From: Lachnospiraceae bacterium
Lineage (GTDB): Bacteria; Bacillota; Clostridia; Lachnospirales; Lachnospiraceae
Length of the DNA: 64,000 nucleotides
Direction: 5' to 3'
NCBI GenBank assembly: GCA_017427415.1
Contig: JAFRSU010000038.1
Location: 1-64,000, forward strand
A program made the translations under genes and the position numbers. This document shows, piece by piece, positions 1 through 7,381 of this stretch; position 1 is the stretch's first letter; every line of letters starts with the position of its first letter. Under the pieces are notes generated by a model. It did not search any database, was not told the origin of the DNA, and worked only from the letters and a program-made list of their open reading frames with translations.

Positions 1-18
1 AAACTGAGCCACACCCCG
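1..18 (-). tRNA. 5' end of a tRNA, probably tRNA-Pro (runs off the left edge)
   Basis: Read on the minus strand, positions 18 to 1 give CGGGGTGTGGCTCAGTTT, which has the form of a 7-base acceptor strand, U8 and the start of a D arm. The CGGGGUG acceptor strand followed by GGCUCAG is typical of bacterial tRNA-Pro, but the anticodon lies outside the window, so the identity is inferred. A consensus promoter about 70 bases upstream supports a real tRNA gene. Confidence 0.75.
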
Positions 19-86
19 AACTAACGGCGCATGAAAGATCGTCAGAGACCTAACAGGAAACACGTCTTTCTCACAACGCAAGGGAT

Positions 87-115
87 ATTATATCGCGACT
101 TTTTCCACTTGTCAA
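87..115 (-). promoter_or_regulatory. Consensus sigma-A promoter of the left-edge tRNA
   Basis: On the minus strand TTGACA (110-115) and TATAAT (87-92) are separated by exactly 17 bases. Both hexamers match the vegetative consensus perfectly. Transcription would start near position 80, leaving a leader of about 60 bases to be removed by RNase P. It lies just downstream of the ilvB stop, so the tRNA need not depend on ilvB read-through. Confidence 0.85.
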
Positions 116-187
116 CATTTTTTTTATATTTCAAAAAAAATACCAAAAAAATCCGTTTGTTTCTCCCAAAAATCCCATAAAATCCGG

Positions 188-1819
188 TTATTCGGAAAGG
201 TTATTATATGTTACTTCCTCATCCTTATCTATACGGCAGTCGATGACAAAAGGCATTTTCCCTGCAAAAGCCCTATTTAAGGCAGATTCTAACTCAGCTT
301 CCGAAGATACGGTCGTTCCGTCCGCTCCGAAGCTTTTTGCTAATGCCGGGAAGTCCGTCTTACGGTCAAGTACCGTGGAGGAATAATGCTTTTTATAGTG
401 TTCTGCCTGCAGCTGTCTTACCATGCCAAGGACACCGTTATTTATGATGATGATAACTATCGGTACCTTATATGTTACTGCAGTAGCCAGTTCGTTTAAG
501 CTCATGCCGAAGCTGCCGTCACCGGTGATGAGCACAGGCCTCTCTCCTGTCCCGAAATATGCTCCCATGGCTGCACCGAATCCGTACCCCATGGTACCTA
601 AACCACCGCTCGAGATGAAACGCCTCGGAGTCCGGAACTTCAACTCCTGTGCTGCCCATACCTGATGCTGGCCTACATCTGTTGCTATAGGAGTATCCTC
701 ATTTGTATATCTGTTTATCATCCGCATGATACACCGGGGAGTAAAGCCTTCCCGTATCCCGGTCATATCCTGTTCTTTTGCCTTCAGTTCTTCAACCTGC
801 TTTTTCCATGCAGGCTTTTCCGACTTTTGGATCAGAGGGAGCAGCTTTTTTAATGTAAACTTCAGGTCACCTCTTAAGGAGCAGGCCTCATCCACTGTTT
901 TGGCAAGCTCCGAGCCGTCTATATCTATATGTACTACCTTCTGTTTAAGTGCAAACTTGGTCCTGTCTCCTGTAACCCTGTCGTTAAATCTTACACCCAA
1001 GGCTACTATGACATCAGCTTTCTGCATGGCAGCGGTAGCAGCGTAATGCCCATGCATACCCTGCATACCCAAAAAGCCCGGATGATCTGTAGATATAGCG
1101 GAAAGTCCCATCATCGAGCAGGCTATGGGTGCATCTATACTGCGTGCAAGATCCTGCATCTCTTTTTCTGCTCCCGAGGAAACGATACCGCCTCCAAAAT
1201 ATATAAAAGGACGTTTTGCCGCATTTATCATACCCGCAGCTTCCTCTATACGGACATCCTTTGCCGCAAAGGGTTCAGGGCCTGCTTCGGGCAGTTTTTC
1301 CTCATATTGGTATTTTGCTTCCTGGATATCCTTAGGTACATCTATAAGAACAGGACCGGGCCTGCCTGTTTTTGCAAGCACAAATGCTCTTCTTACCGCG
1401 TCAGCCAAATCCTCTATCCTTTTTACAAAGAAGTTGTATTTGGTAATAGGTACGGTGATACCCGTGATATCTATCTCCTGAAAGCTGTCGGTACCTATCT
1501 GTGTGGTAGGTACGTTTCCGCATATGGCTACCATGGGTACGGAATCCATATAGGCTGTAGCTATCCCGGTTACAAGATTGGTAGCACCGGGACCGGAGGT
1601 AGCTATAACAACGCCCACTCTGCCCGTAGCTCTGGCATAGCCGTCTGCAGCATGTGCCGCTCCCTGCTCATGGGCAGTTAAGACATGCTTTATCTCTTTT
1701 CTGTGCCTGTACAGGCTGTCATATATGTCCAGAACCTGGCCTCCCGGATACCCGAATACGGTATCGCAGCCCTGTTCTAAGAGTATTCTTACTACTATTT
1801 CGGATCCTGTAAGATACAT
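188..1819 (-). CDS. ilvB: Acetolactate synthase, large (catalytic) subunit
   Basis: Thiamine-diphosphate enzyme that condenses two pyruvates to acetolactate, or pyruvate with 2-oxobutyrate, the first common step of valine, leucine and isoleucine synthesis. The N-terminal pyrimidine-binding domain carries the catalytic glutamate at residue 51 (AHEQGAAH). The central domain is the FAD/Rossmann region. The C-terminal domain has the ThDP motif GDG at 433 ending in NN near 461. At 543 residues it is slightly shorter than most relatives. The ATG start has a GGAGG ribosome site. It follows leuA on the same strand after a 240-base gap of repeats. No regulatory-subunit gene (ilvN/ilvH) sits next to it; a tRNA follows instead. 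Confidence 0.95.
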   Translation of the reverse strand: MYLTGSEIVVRILLEQGCDTVFGYPGGQVLDIYDSLYRHRKEIKHVLTAHEQGAAHAADGYARATGRVGVVIATSGPGATNLVTGIATAYMDSVPMVAICGNVPTTQIGTDSFQEIDITGITVPITKYNFFVKRIEDLADAVRRAFVLAKTGRPGPVLIDVPKDIQEAKYQYEEKLPEAGPEPFAAKDVRIEEAAGMINAAKRPFIYFGGGIVSSGAEKEMQDLARSIDAPIACSMMGLSAISTDHPGFLGMQGMHGHYAATAAMQKADVIVALGVRFNDRVTGDRTKFALKQKVVHIDIDGSELAKTVDEACSLRGDLKFTLKKLLPLIQKSEKPAWKKQVEELKAKEQDMTGIREGFTPRCIMRMINRYTNEDTPIATDVGQHQVWAAQELKFRTPRRFISSGGLGTMGYGFGAAMGAYFGTGERPVLITGDGSFGMSLNELATAVTYKVPIVIIIINNGVLGMVRQLQAEHYKKHYSSTVLDRKTDFPALAKSFGADGTTVSSEAELESALNRAFAGKMPFVIDCRIDKDEEVTYNNLSE

Positions 1820-1838
1820 TCCTGCCTCCTGTTGTTAT

Positions 1839-1944
1839 ACACCTCATCAGTCAGCCAAAGCTGACAGCTTCCCTTCGCCAGGGAGGGCATCGACACACTT
1901 CGTGTATCGATATGTCCCCTCAAGGGGAAGCCTTAACAGGTGTC
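1839..1944. repeat. Repeat B copy 1
   Basis: Member of a dispersed family of about 60-140 bp recognisable by a start like CACCTCATC and an end like CCCCTCAAGGGGAAGCC, with several internal hairpins. This copy is bounded by a short inverted repeat (ACACCT at the left, AGGTGT at the right). Other copies lie at 23117, 32893, 40847, 44820, 53269 and 56063. There is no coding capacity; it looks like a small non-autonomous element. Confidence 0.75.
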
Positions 1945-2090
1945 ATATTACACTGCATGTGACATATCATTCCGCATGTGACATATCATTCCGCATGTGT
2001 CATATCATTCCGCGTGTGTCATATCATTCTGTGTGTGTCATATCATTCCGCGTGTGTCATATCATTCCACATGTGTCATGTTATAAAATG
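1945..2090. repeat. 19-bp tandem repeat overlapping the 3' end of leuA
   Basis: About six clear and two degenerate copies of a 19-bp unit of the form TGTGTCATATCATTCCGCG run from near 1945 to 2090. On the minus strand each unit reads ATGACACACGCGGAATGA, which is the leuA ending (Met-Thr-His-Val/Ala-Glu-stop). The array therefore looks like serial duplication of the last codons of leuA. Because 19 is not a multiple of three and each unit has a stop, the protein is not lengthened. Confidence 0.85.
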
Positions 2091-3732
2091 CACTCATGAG
2101 CGCTTTGAAGTTGGCCTTTATGACGTCGGTGTCGGTGCCGGCACCCCAGTACATGGTACCCTTTTCATCCTCAAGTCCTATGTATGAAGCAGCCACACTC
2201 TGTGAGCCCCTACCCTGCATACTGTGCTGGGTAAATACCTGAAGTGTGTAATCCTTCCCGGTAAAGCTTTTAAGTGCGTTACTCACTGCGGACAGAGAAC
2301 CGTTTCCTTCGGCCTGCATAGGTGTTTCCACACCGTCTTTTGCAAAGGTGACATATATTTTTACATCACCTTTATTACGCATGAATTCGAAATCGAGTAT
2401 CTCTATATCACCCTTGATATTCAGGTAATTGTCGGTAAATACTTTAAGTACATCTCCCGGACGCAGCTCCTTCTGCTCATGATCGGAAAGATCCTTGCAG
2501 AGCCTGCTTAAATGCTCACGCATCTCACGAGGCAGGACATAACCGTAAGTACGCTCAAGCACATATCCTATACCGCCCTTCCCGGACTGTGAATTGACCC
2601 GGATAACATCCATGGTATAGGTCCTTCCGATATCCTTCGGATCGATAGGGATATAGGGCACTGCCCACTTGCGTATATTGTTTCTTTCTCTGTAATGTAT
2701 ACCTTTGGCAATGGCATCCTGGTGGCTGCCCGAAAAAGCGGCAAATACAAGTGCTCCCGCATAAGGCGACCTCTCATATACCTTCATGCCGGTGCTTTTC
2801 TCATACTTCTCTATAAGCGCATCAATGTCTGAAAAATCAAGCTTCGGGTCGACTCCGTGCGTATACATGTTAAGTGCCAACGTTACTATATCAACATTTC
2901 CGGTCCTTTCGCCGTTCCCGAACAATGTGCCCTCTACTCTGTCAGCTCCCGCAAGAAGTGCAAGCTCGGTATCGGCTATACCGGTACCTCTGTCATTGTG
3001 AGTGTGAACTGAGAGCGTCACGTACTCTCTGTATTTTAAGTTTTTGCTCATGTATTCTATCTGGGAAGCGTATACATGGGGCATGCTCATCTCAACCGTA
3101 GCCGGAAGATTGATTATGACATTGTTGGTCTTAGAAGGCTTAAGCACATCAAGCACCGCATTGCAGACCGTAAGGGCGTATTCCGGCTCCGTTCCGGTAA
3201 ATGATTCCGGCGAATACTCGAATCTGAAATCACCACCGTATTCTTTTGCCAGTTCTGCCACAAGTTCTGCGGCCTCAACCGCCATCTGCTTCATTTCTTC
3301 CCGGGACTTCTCAAACACCTGCTCACGCTGTGCTAAGCTTATGGAATTATAAAAATGTATGATAGCACGAGGTGCTCCCTTTAAGGCCTCAAAGGTTTTT
3401 CTTATGATATGCTCGCGGCACTGGGTAAGCACCTGTATGGTCACATCCTGAGGGATGAGGTTTTTGTCTATAAGCGTACGCACAAATTCATACTCTGTCT
3501 CACTTGCGGCGGGAAATCCAACCTCTATCTCCTTAAAACCTACCTGTACAAGGGTTTTAAAATATTCTGTTTTCTCTTTTATGCTCATGGGGATGACAAG
3601 ACTCTGGTTGCCGTCCCTTAAGTCCACGCTACACCAGACCGGCGCTTTTTCTATGTGGTCTTTATCTGCCCATGAACTGTATTCTTTTCCCACCGGGAAA
3701 TAATTGATCCCGTATTTATCGACATTTTTCAC
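2062..3732 (-). CDS. leuA: 2-isopropylmalate synthase (long type)
   Basis: Condenses acetyl-CoA with 2-oxoisovalerate, the committed step of leucine synthesis. The catalytic TIM barrel has DLRDGNQSL near residue 40 and the metal-binding HTHND motif with GNGERTGN further on. The C-terminal third is the allosteric domain of the long LeuA class. Length is 556 residues from the GTG at 3732, preferred over the GTG at 3741 because the latter is part of the Shine-Dalgarno (GAGGTG), which then lies 8 bases before the chosen start. It follows rdgB by 27 bases and precedes ilvB, so one transcript is likely. The final codons lie in a tandem repeat. Confidence 0.93.
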   Translation of the reverse strand: MKNVDKYGINYFPVGKEYSSWADKDHIEKAPVWCSVDLRDGNQSLVIPMSIKEKTEYFKTLVQVGFKEIEVGFPAASETEYEFVRTLIDKNLIPQDVTIQVLTQCREHIIRKTFEALKGAPRAIIHFYNSISLAQREQVFEKSREEMKQMAVEAAELVAELAKEYGGDFRFEYSPESFTGTEPEYALTVCNAVLDVLKPSKTNNVIINLPATVEMSMPHVYASQIEYMSKNLKYREYVTLSVHTHNDRGTGIADTELALLAGADRVEGTLFGNGERTGNVDIVTLALNMYTHGVDPKLDFSDIDALIEKYEKSTGMKVYERSPYAGALVFAAFSGSHQDAIAKGIHYRERNNIRKWAVPYIPIDPKDIGRTYTMDVIRVNSQSGKGGIGYVLERTYGYVLPREMREHLSRLCKDLSDHEQKELRPGDVLKVFTDNYLNIKGDIEILDFEFMRNKGDVKIYVTFAKDGVETPMQAEGNGSLSAVSNALKSFTGKDYTLQVFTQHSMQGRGSQSVAASYIGLEDEKGTMYWGAGTDTDVIKANFKALMSAFYNMTHVE

Positions 3733-3759
3733 GTTTAACACCTCTTCAGTCAGCCTTGT

Positions 3760-4368
3760 TTACTTTTCCAGCAGCTTTCTCATCTTCATAAGTGCTTTTC
3801 CGCGGTGGCTTATCTTATTTTTCTCTTCAGGCAGAAGTTCTCCAGAATTACAGCCTTTCTCGGGTACATACATGATAGGGTCATATCCGAAGCCGTATAT
3901 ACCCTTTGACTCATAAGCTACTTTTCCTTCGAAGGTGTCCCTGACTACCTCGCATCTCCCGTCCGGGAATACGCATGCGATGGCGGCCACGAATCTCGCT
4001 GCACGCTGTTCATCCGGTACGCCCTTCATACGGTCAAGTATATTCTGGTTCTTTATGGAATACGGTGTGTCCGTGCCCATGTACCTTGCGGAATATATCC
4101 CGGGTTCTTTACCCAGGTAATCCACCTCAAATCCCGAATCATCGGCCATCACTAACGCATCACGGTACTCTTCTGTTTTTGCGGCTTTTTCCGCTACAGC
4201 CCTGGCTTTTAATACCGAGTTTTCCTCAAAACTTGTACCTGTTTCATCAACATCGGTCTCAAGACCTGCTTCCTTCATGGATACTATATTGTAAGGAAGC
4301 CCTTCCATTATCTCTTTTATCTCACGGAGCTTTCCCTTATTTCCTGTGGCAAATATTATTGTCTGCAT
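3760..4368 (-). CDS. rdgB: XTP/dITP diphosphatase (RdgB/HAM1 family)
   Basis: Hydrolyses non-canonical purine nucleoside triphosphates (dITP, XTP) to monophosphates, keeping deaminated bases out of DNA and RNA. The 202-residue length fits the family. It begins with the substrate-binding TGNKGKLREI segment (8-17) and has the DDSGFEVDYL motif with the catalytic aspartates near residue 75, then GFGYDP and the C-terminal SHRGKAL motif. A GAGGTG ribosome site precedes the ATG. It is the first gene of the rdgB-leuA-ilvB run and is divergent from the plus-strand hydrolase gene, sharing an overlapping promoter region with it. Confidence 0.94.
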   Translation of the reverse strand: MQTIIFATGNKGKLREIKEIMEGLPYNIVSMKEAGLETDVDETGTSFEENSVLKARAVAEKAAKTEEYRDALVMADDSGFEVDYLGKEPGIYSARYMGTDTPYSIKNQNILDRMKGVPDEQRAARFVAAIACVFPDGRCEVVRDTFEGKVAYESKGIYGFGYDPIMYVPEKGCNSGELLPEEKNKISHRGKALMKMRKLLEK

Positions 4369-4392
4369 ATTACTGTTACACCTCTTTTATTT

Positions 4393-4421
4393 TAGATTCT
4401 TCGCTTACGTTTAGAATGACA
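4393..4421. repeat. Repeat A half-copy
   Basis: About 29 bases of the form AGATTCTTCGCTTACG...GAATGACA, matching one arm of the 58-bp palindrome at 12908-12965. It lies in the rdgB leader. Confidence 0.6.
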
Positions 4422-4480
4422 GTCAGGGGTTCTATCCCTGCTGATCTTCAGACAACATGCATAGTCTCTACATCTTTATA

Positions 4481-4509
4481 AGTTTACTTCATAACACTTG
4501 CATTTTCAA
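4481..4509 (-). promoter_or_regulatory. Promoter of rdgB-leuA-ilvB
   Basis: On the minus strand TTGAAA (4504-4509) and TAAACT (4481-4486) are 17 bases apart. The -35 box overlaps the palindrome ACTTG-cattтt-CAAGT region (4496-4511), which also carries the -35 box of the divergent plus-strand promoter. Confidence 0.55.
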
Positions 4510-4526
4510 GTAAAAAAATATATAAT
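4498..4526 (+). promoter_or_regulatory. Promoter of the plus-strand hydrolase/methyltransferase unit
   Basis: TTGCAT (4498-4503) and a perfect TATAAT (4521-4526) are separated by 17 bases, placing the start of transcription near 4533, about 85 bases before the ATG at 4617. The best ribosome site (AAAGGA, 4587-4592) is unusually far from the start, with a small hairpin (CCGC-TTTTT-GCGG) in between that could shorten the effective distance. Confidence 0.65.
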
Positions 4527-4616
4527 CAATGCATAGTTTTAGGACAACACGCCGGCTGCCGGATCTCCCCTGCAGCCTATCATCAGAAAGGACCCGCTTT
4601 TTGCGGATATACATAT

Positions 4617-6101
4617 ATGGAAACCACAAGGATAACCTTAATTCAGGAAGATAAAACTTCTACTACCGTCTACGGTAATCTTGCCGATGTTTCGACTCCG
4701 CTCGGAAGTGTACTGCTTCTGCACGACATGGCCGAGCACCATGGCAGGTTCGATGATTTCTGCAGGATATTAAACGGCAAGGGCTATGATACCTACACCT
4801 ATGACCACAGAGGCCACGGAGCCGAGATACGCTATGAGGACTTGGGATATATCGCCGATGATGACGGTTATGAGCTCCTCATCTCCGATGCGCTCCACGT
4901 ATTAAAGTACATAAAGAAGGTTAACCGCGGCAGAAAACTCATACTTTTCGGCTGCGGCATGGGTGCGCTTATCGCAAGGTGCATCATACAGGCGGTTGAT
5001 TCATTGAGTGCCTGCATACTCTGTGCCTCTCCCAATCCGCCCCAGAAAAAGATCAATTCACTGCTTACAACCATAAAGTTTATAAGGCTTTCAAAAAAGC
5101 CGAAATACAGGTCCAAATATCTTTGTAAAAAGCTTACCGAATTCAAGAACTTTTCAAAGATATCCAACAGGACCACCTTTGACTGGGTATCCCGCGACAA
5201 TCAGCTCGTAGGCTCCTATATCAGCGATCCTCTATGCGGATTTTTAGGTACCGTATCTTTTTATAATGATATAGTGAACCTGACCGACGAAGCCGTATCG
5301 AAGACCAACCTAAAGCAGATAAAAAATGACCTTCCGATACTTTTAATATCCGGAGGAAATGATCCTGTAGTCAACTACGGCGAGGATACCGCAGAGCTTT
5401 TCGATACCTTCCAGCGATATCATTTTACTGCCGTAGACTGTACTATCTATGATGAATGCAGGCATGACCTTCTCCACGAGACCAATAACGCAGAGATCAT
5501 AAAGGATATCCTGGAGTGGCTGAATAAAGCAATGGATAACCGCAGGCTCCGTGCTGCTGCCGCTCTCCGGGCAAAGAAAAAGAAAAATAAAGGTAATACT
5601 CGTAACCGTACCGCGGCAGAGGCTGCAAGATCGGCTCTAGGGTATGCTTCCGATAATATAGACGATACTCTTGAAGACTCCATCCAGGCAGACGATTTAG
5701 GCGATGACAGTGACTTCCTTGAGGATATGGGATATTTCAACAGAGGGGCCGGCAATACTGCGGACTCTCTTGATGAAGAGGAGGAAGATGAGGATTTCAT
5801 CATCATGGACGACGACGATGATGACGATCTGGATAGCCTTGGCAGTGACGATGAAGTTGATGCTCCCGATGTTCAGGAGATAAAGACATCCGCAAAGGAT
5901 AAAGCTGCCTTAAGGAAAGATGCCAAAAGAGCAAAAAAAGAACAGAAGGAAAAGGAGAAACTTGAGAAAAAGGAGTTAAAGGCCAAAAAAGAAGAGGATG
6001 AAAAACCCGCCGAAACTCCGAAGGAAGAGCAAACCTCCGCTAAAAAGCAGAGTAACAACTCAGGCAAGAACTCCTCCAAGCAGAAGAAGAAACACAAATA
6101 A
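4617..6101 (+). CDS. Alpha/beta-hydrolase-fold protein with altered nucleophile elbow and a charged tail
   Basis: Residues 1-305 resemble monoglyceride lipase/lysophospholipase-type serine hydrolases: HDMAEHHGRF near 36, DHRGHG near 63, an acid in SGGNDPV (Asp249) and a histidine in CRHDLL (His283). The nucleophile elbow normally GxSxG reads G-C-G-M-G at 112-116, so the expected serine is Gly114; Cys113 is one position off. The enzyme may be inactive or use another residue. Residues 306-494 are a low-complexity tail, first very acidic (Asp/Glu runs around 380-405) then lysine-rich to a KKKHK end. There is no signal peptide, so it is probably cytoplasmic. It is followed after 35 bases by the methyltransferase gene. 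Its physiological role is unknown. Confidence 0.8.
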   Translation: METTRITLIQEDKTSTTVYGNLADVSTPLGSVLLLHDMAEHHGRFDDFCRILNGKGYDTYTYDHRGHGAEIRYEDLGYIADDDGYELLISDALHVLKYIKKVNRGRKLILFGCGMGALIARCIIQAVDSLSACILCASPNPPQKKINSLLTTIKFIRLSKKPKYRSKYLCKKLTEFKNFSKISNRTTFDWVSRDNQLVGSYISDPLCGFLGTVSFYNDIVNLTDEAVSKTNLKQIKNDLPILLISGGNDPVVNYGEDTAELFDTFQRYHFTAVDCTIYDECRHDLLHETNNAEIIKDILEWLNKAMDNRRLRAAAALRAKKKKNKGNTRNRTAAEAARSALGYASDNIDDTLEDSIQADDLGDDSDFLEDMGYFNRGAGNTADSLDEEEEDEDFIIMDDDDDDDLDSLGSDDEVDAPDVQEIKTSAKDKAALRKDAKRAKKEQKEKEKLEKKELKAKKEEDEKPAETPKEEQTSAKKQSNNSGKNSSKQKKKHK

Positions 6102-6136
6102 ACTTAAAGATCAAAAGAAAGACTATAAGAACTTAT

Positions 6137-7303
6137 ATGAGATATGAATTTATAGCTCCCTGTCATTTCGGACTTGAAGCGGTCCTAAAAAGGGAAATAC
6201 TGGCACTCGGCCTCGAGATAGTAAAGGTTGAAGACGGCAAGGTTACCTTTGCCGGAGATGAAGCAGCTTTTGCCCGTGCAAATATATTTTTACGTACCAC
6301 TGAAAGAATACTTTTAAAAGTAGGGAGCTTCAAGGCGACCACCTTTGACGAACTGTTTGAAGGTACCAAGGCTCTACCATGGGAAAATTACATCCCCAAG
6401 GACGGAAAGTTCTGGGTAACAAAAGCCAACTCCGTAAGGTCTGCACTCTTCAGCCCTTCGGATATCCAGTCCATCATGAAAAAAGCTATGGTGGAAAGGC
6501 TTAAACAAAAGTACAAGATAAACTGGTTCGACGAGACGGGTGCTGATTATGCGGTAAGAGTATCAATACTAAAAGACGAAGTAACCGTAGGTATAGATAC
6601 ATCCGGAGAGTCACTCCATAAGCGCGGTTACAGGAAGCTTACAAGCAAAGCTCCCATTACCGAGACCTTAGCTGCAGCTATCCTGCTCCACACTCCGTGG
6701 AAGGCTGACCGCCTGCTTGTCGATCCGTTCTGCGGCTGTGGCACATTCCCCATAGAAGCTGCACTTATCGGTCTCAATATCGCTCCCGGACTTAACCGGA
6801 GTTTCGCAGCCGAGCAGTTCTCTTTCCTGAATAATAATATCTGGAACGAAGCAAGAGAAGAAGCCCGTTCACTTATAAAACAGGATACCGAGCTCCATAT
6901 ACAGGGTTATGACTTAGACCCCGATATAATCTCCGCTGCACGCCAAAATGCCAAACTCGCCGGAGTAGACGACAAGATCCATTTTCAGGCAAGAGATATC
7001 AAGGACCTCACCAGTACAAAGAAGTACGGTTTTATCATAACCAATCCGCCTTACGGAGAGCGTCTTGAAGAAAAGAGTGCTATGCCTCCCATCTACCAGA
7101 TGATAGGCGACGCCATGACAAGACTTGATACCTGGTCCTGCTTCGTTATCACAGGCTTCGAAGATGCCGAAAAGTATATCGGACGTAAGGCCGATAAAAA
7201 CAGAAAGATATACAACGGAATGCTTAAGAGTTACCTGTATGAATTTATGGGACCTAAGCCGCCGAAGGCTGAAACTAAAGATTCTTCGCCACGCTCAGAA
7301 TGA
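6137..7303 (+). CDS. THUMP-domain class I SAM-dependent RNA methyltransferase (RlmL N-terminal/YpsC-like)
   Basis: Predicted rRNA guanine-N2 methyltransferase. An N-terminal ferredoxin-like/THUMP region (about 1-155) binds RNA. The Rossmann methyltransferase domain begins around 165, with the SAM-binding DPFCGCGTFPIEAA near 196 and the catalytic NPPYGER near 302. Length (388) fits Firmicute YpsC-type proteins, which correspond to the N-terminal half of E. coli RlmL. The target base cannot be assigned from sequence. The final residues (KDSSPRSE) and stop codon are encoded inside a copy of dispersed repeat A, so the tail is not ancestral. It is co-transcribed with the upstream hydrolase-fold gene and ends at a bidirectional terminator. 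Confidence 0.9.
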   Translation: MRYEFIAPCHFGLEAVLKREILALGLEIVKVEDGKVTFAGDEAAFARANIFLRTTERILLKVGSFKATTFDELFEGTKALPWENYIPKDGKFWVTKANSVRSALFSPSDIQSIMKKAMVERLKQKYKINWFDETGADYAVRVSILKDEVTVGIDTSGESLHKRGYRKLTSKAPITETLAAAILLHTPWKADRLLVDPFCGCGTFPIEAALIGLNIAPGLNRSFAAEQFSFLNNNIWNEAREEARSLIKQDTELHIQGYDLDPDIISAARQNAKLAGVDDKIHFQARDIKDLTSTKKYGFIITNPPYGERLEEKSAMPPIYQMIGDAMTRLDTWSCFVITGFEDAEKYIGRKADKNRKIYNGMLKSYLYEFMGPKPPKAETKDSSPRSE

Positions 7304-7305
7304 CA
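7278..7305. repeat. Repeat A half-copy inside the methyltransferase 3' end
   Basis: AAGATTCTTCGCCACGCTCA followed by GAATGACA is the same sequence as other repeat A arms in this window. It supplies the last eight codons and the TGA of the preceding gene. Confidence 0.75.
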
Positions 7306-7311
7306 GCAAAA

Positions 7312-7337
7312 CCCCTGCCATCTTTCGATGACAGGGG
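7312..7337. terminator. Bidirectional rho-independent terminator
   Basis: CCCCTGCCAT and ATGACAGGGG form a 10-bp stem (one wobble on the minus strand) with a CTTTCG loop. T-runs follow on the plus strand (7342-7347) and precede as A's on the other side. It separates the convergent methyltransferase and Ig-like protein genes. Confidence 0.85.
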
Positions 7338-7381
7338 CTCATTTTTTAAGGAGTTTTTATTTTCGACAATTATATGTCATT

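Noticed and set aside
929..1681. A 250-codon plus-strand open frame opposite ilvB
   Set aside because: It is antisense to a well-conserved gene, is Cys/Tyr-rich and has no recognisable domain.
4369..4480. T-box or leucine attenuator in front of rdgB-leuA
   Set aside because: No T-box sequence, no leader peptide with leucine codons and no terminator hairpin were found.
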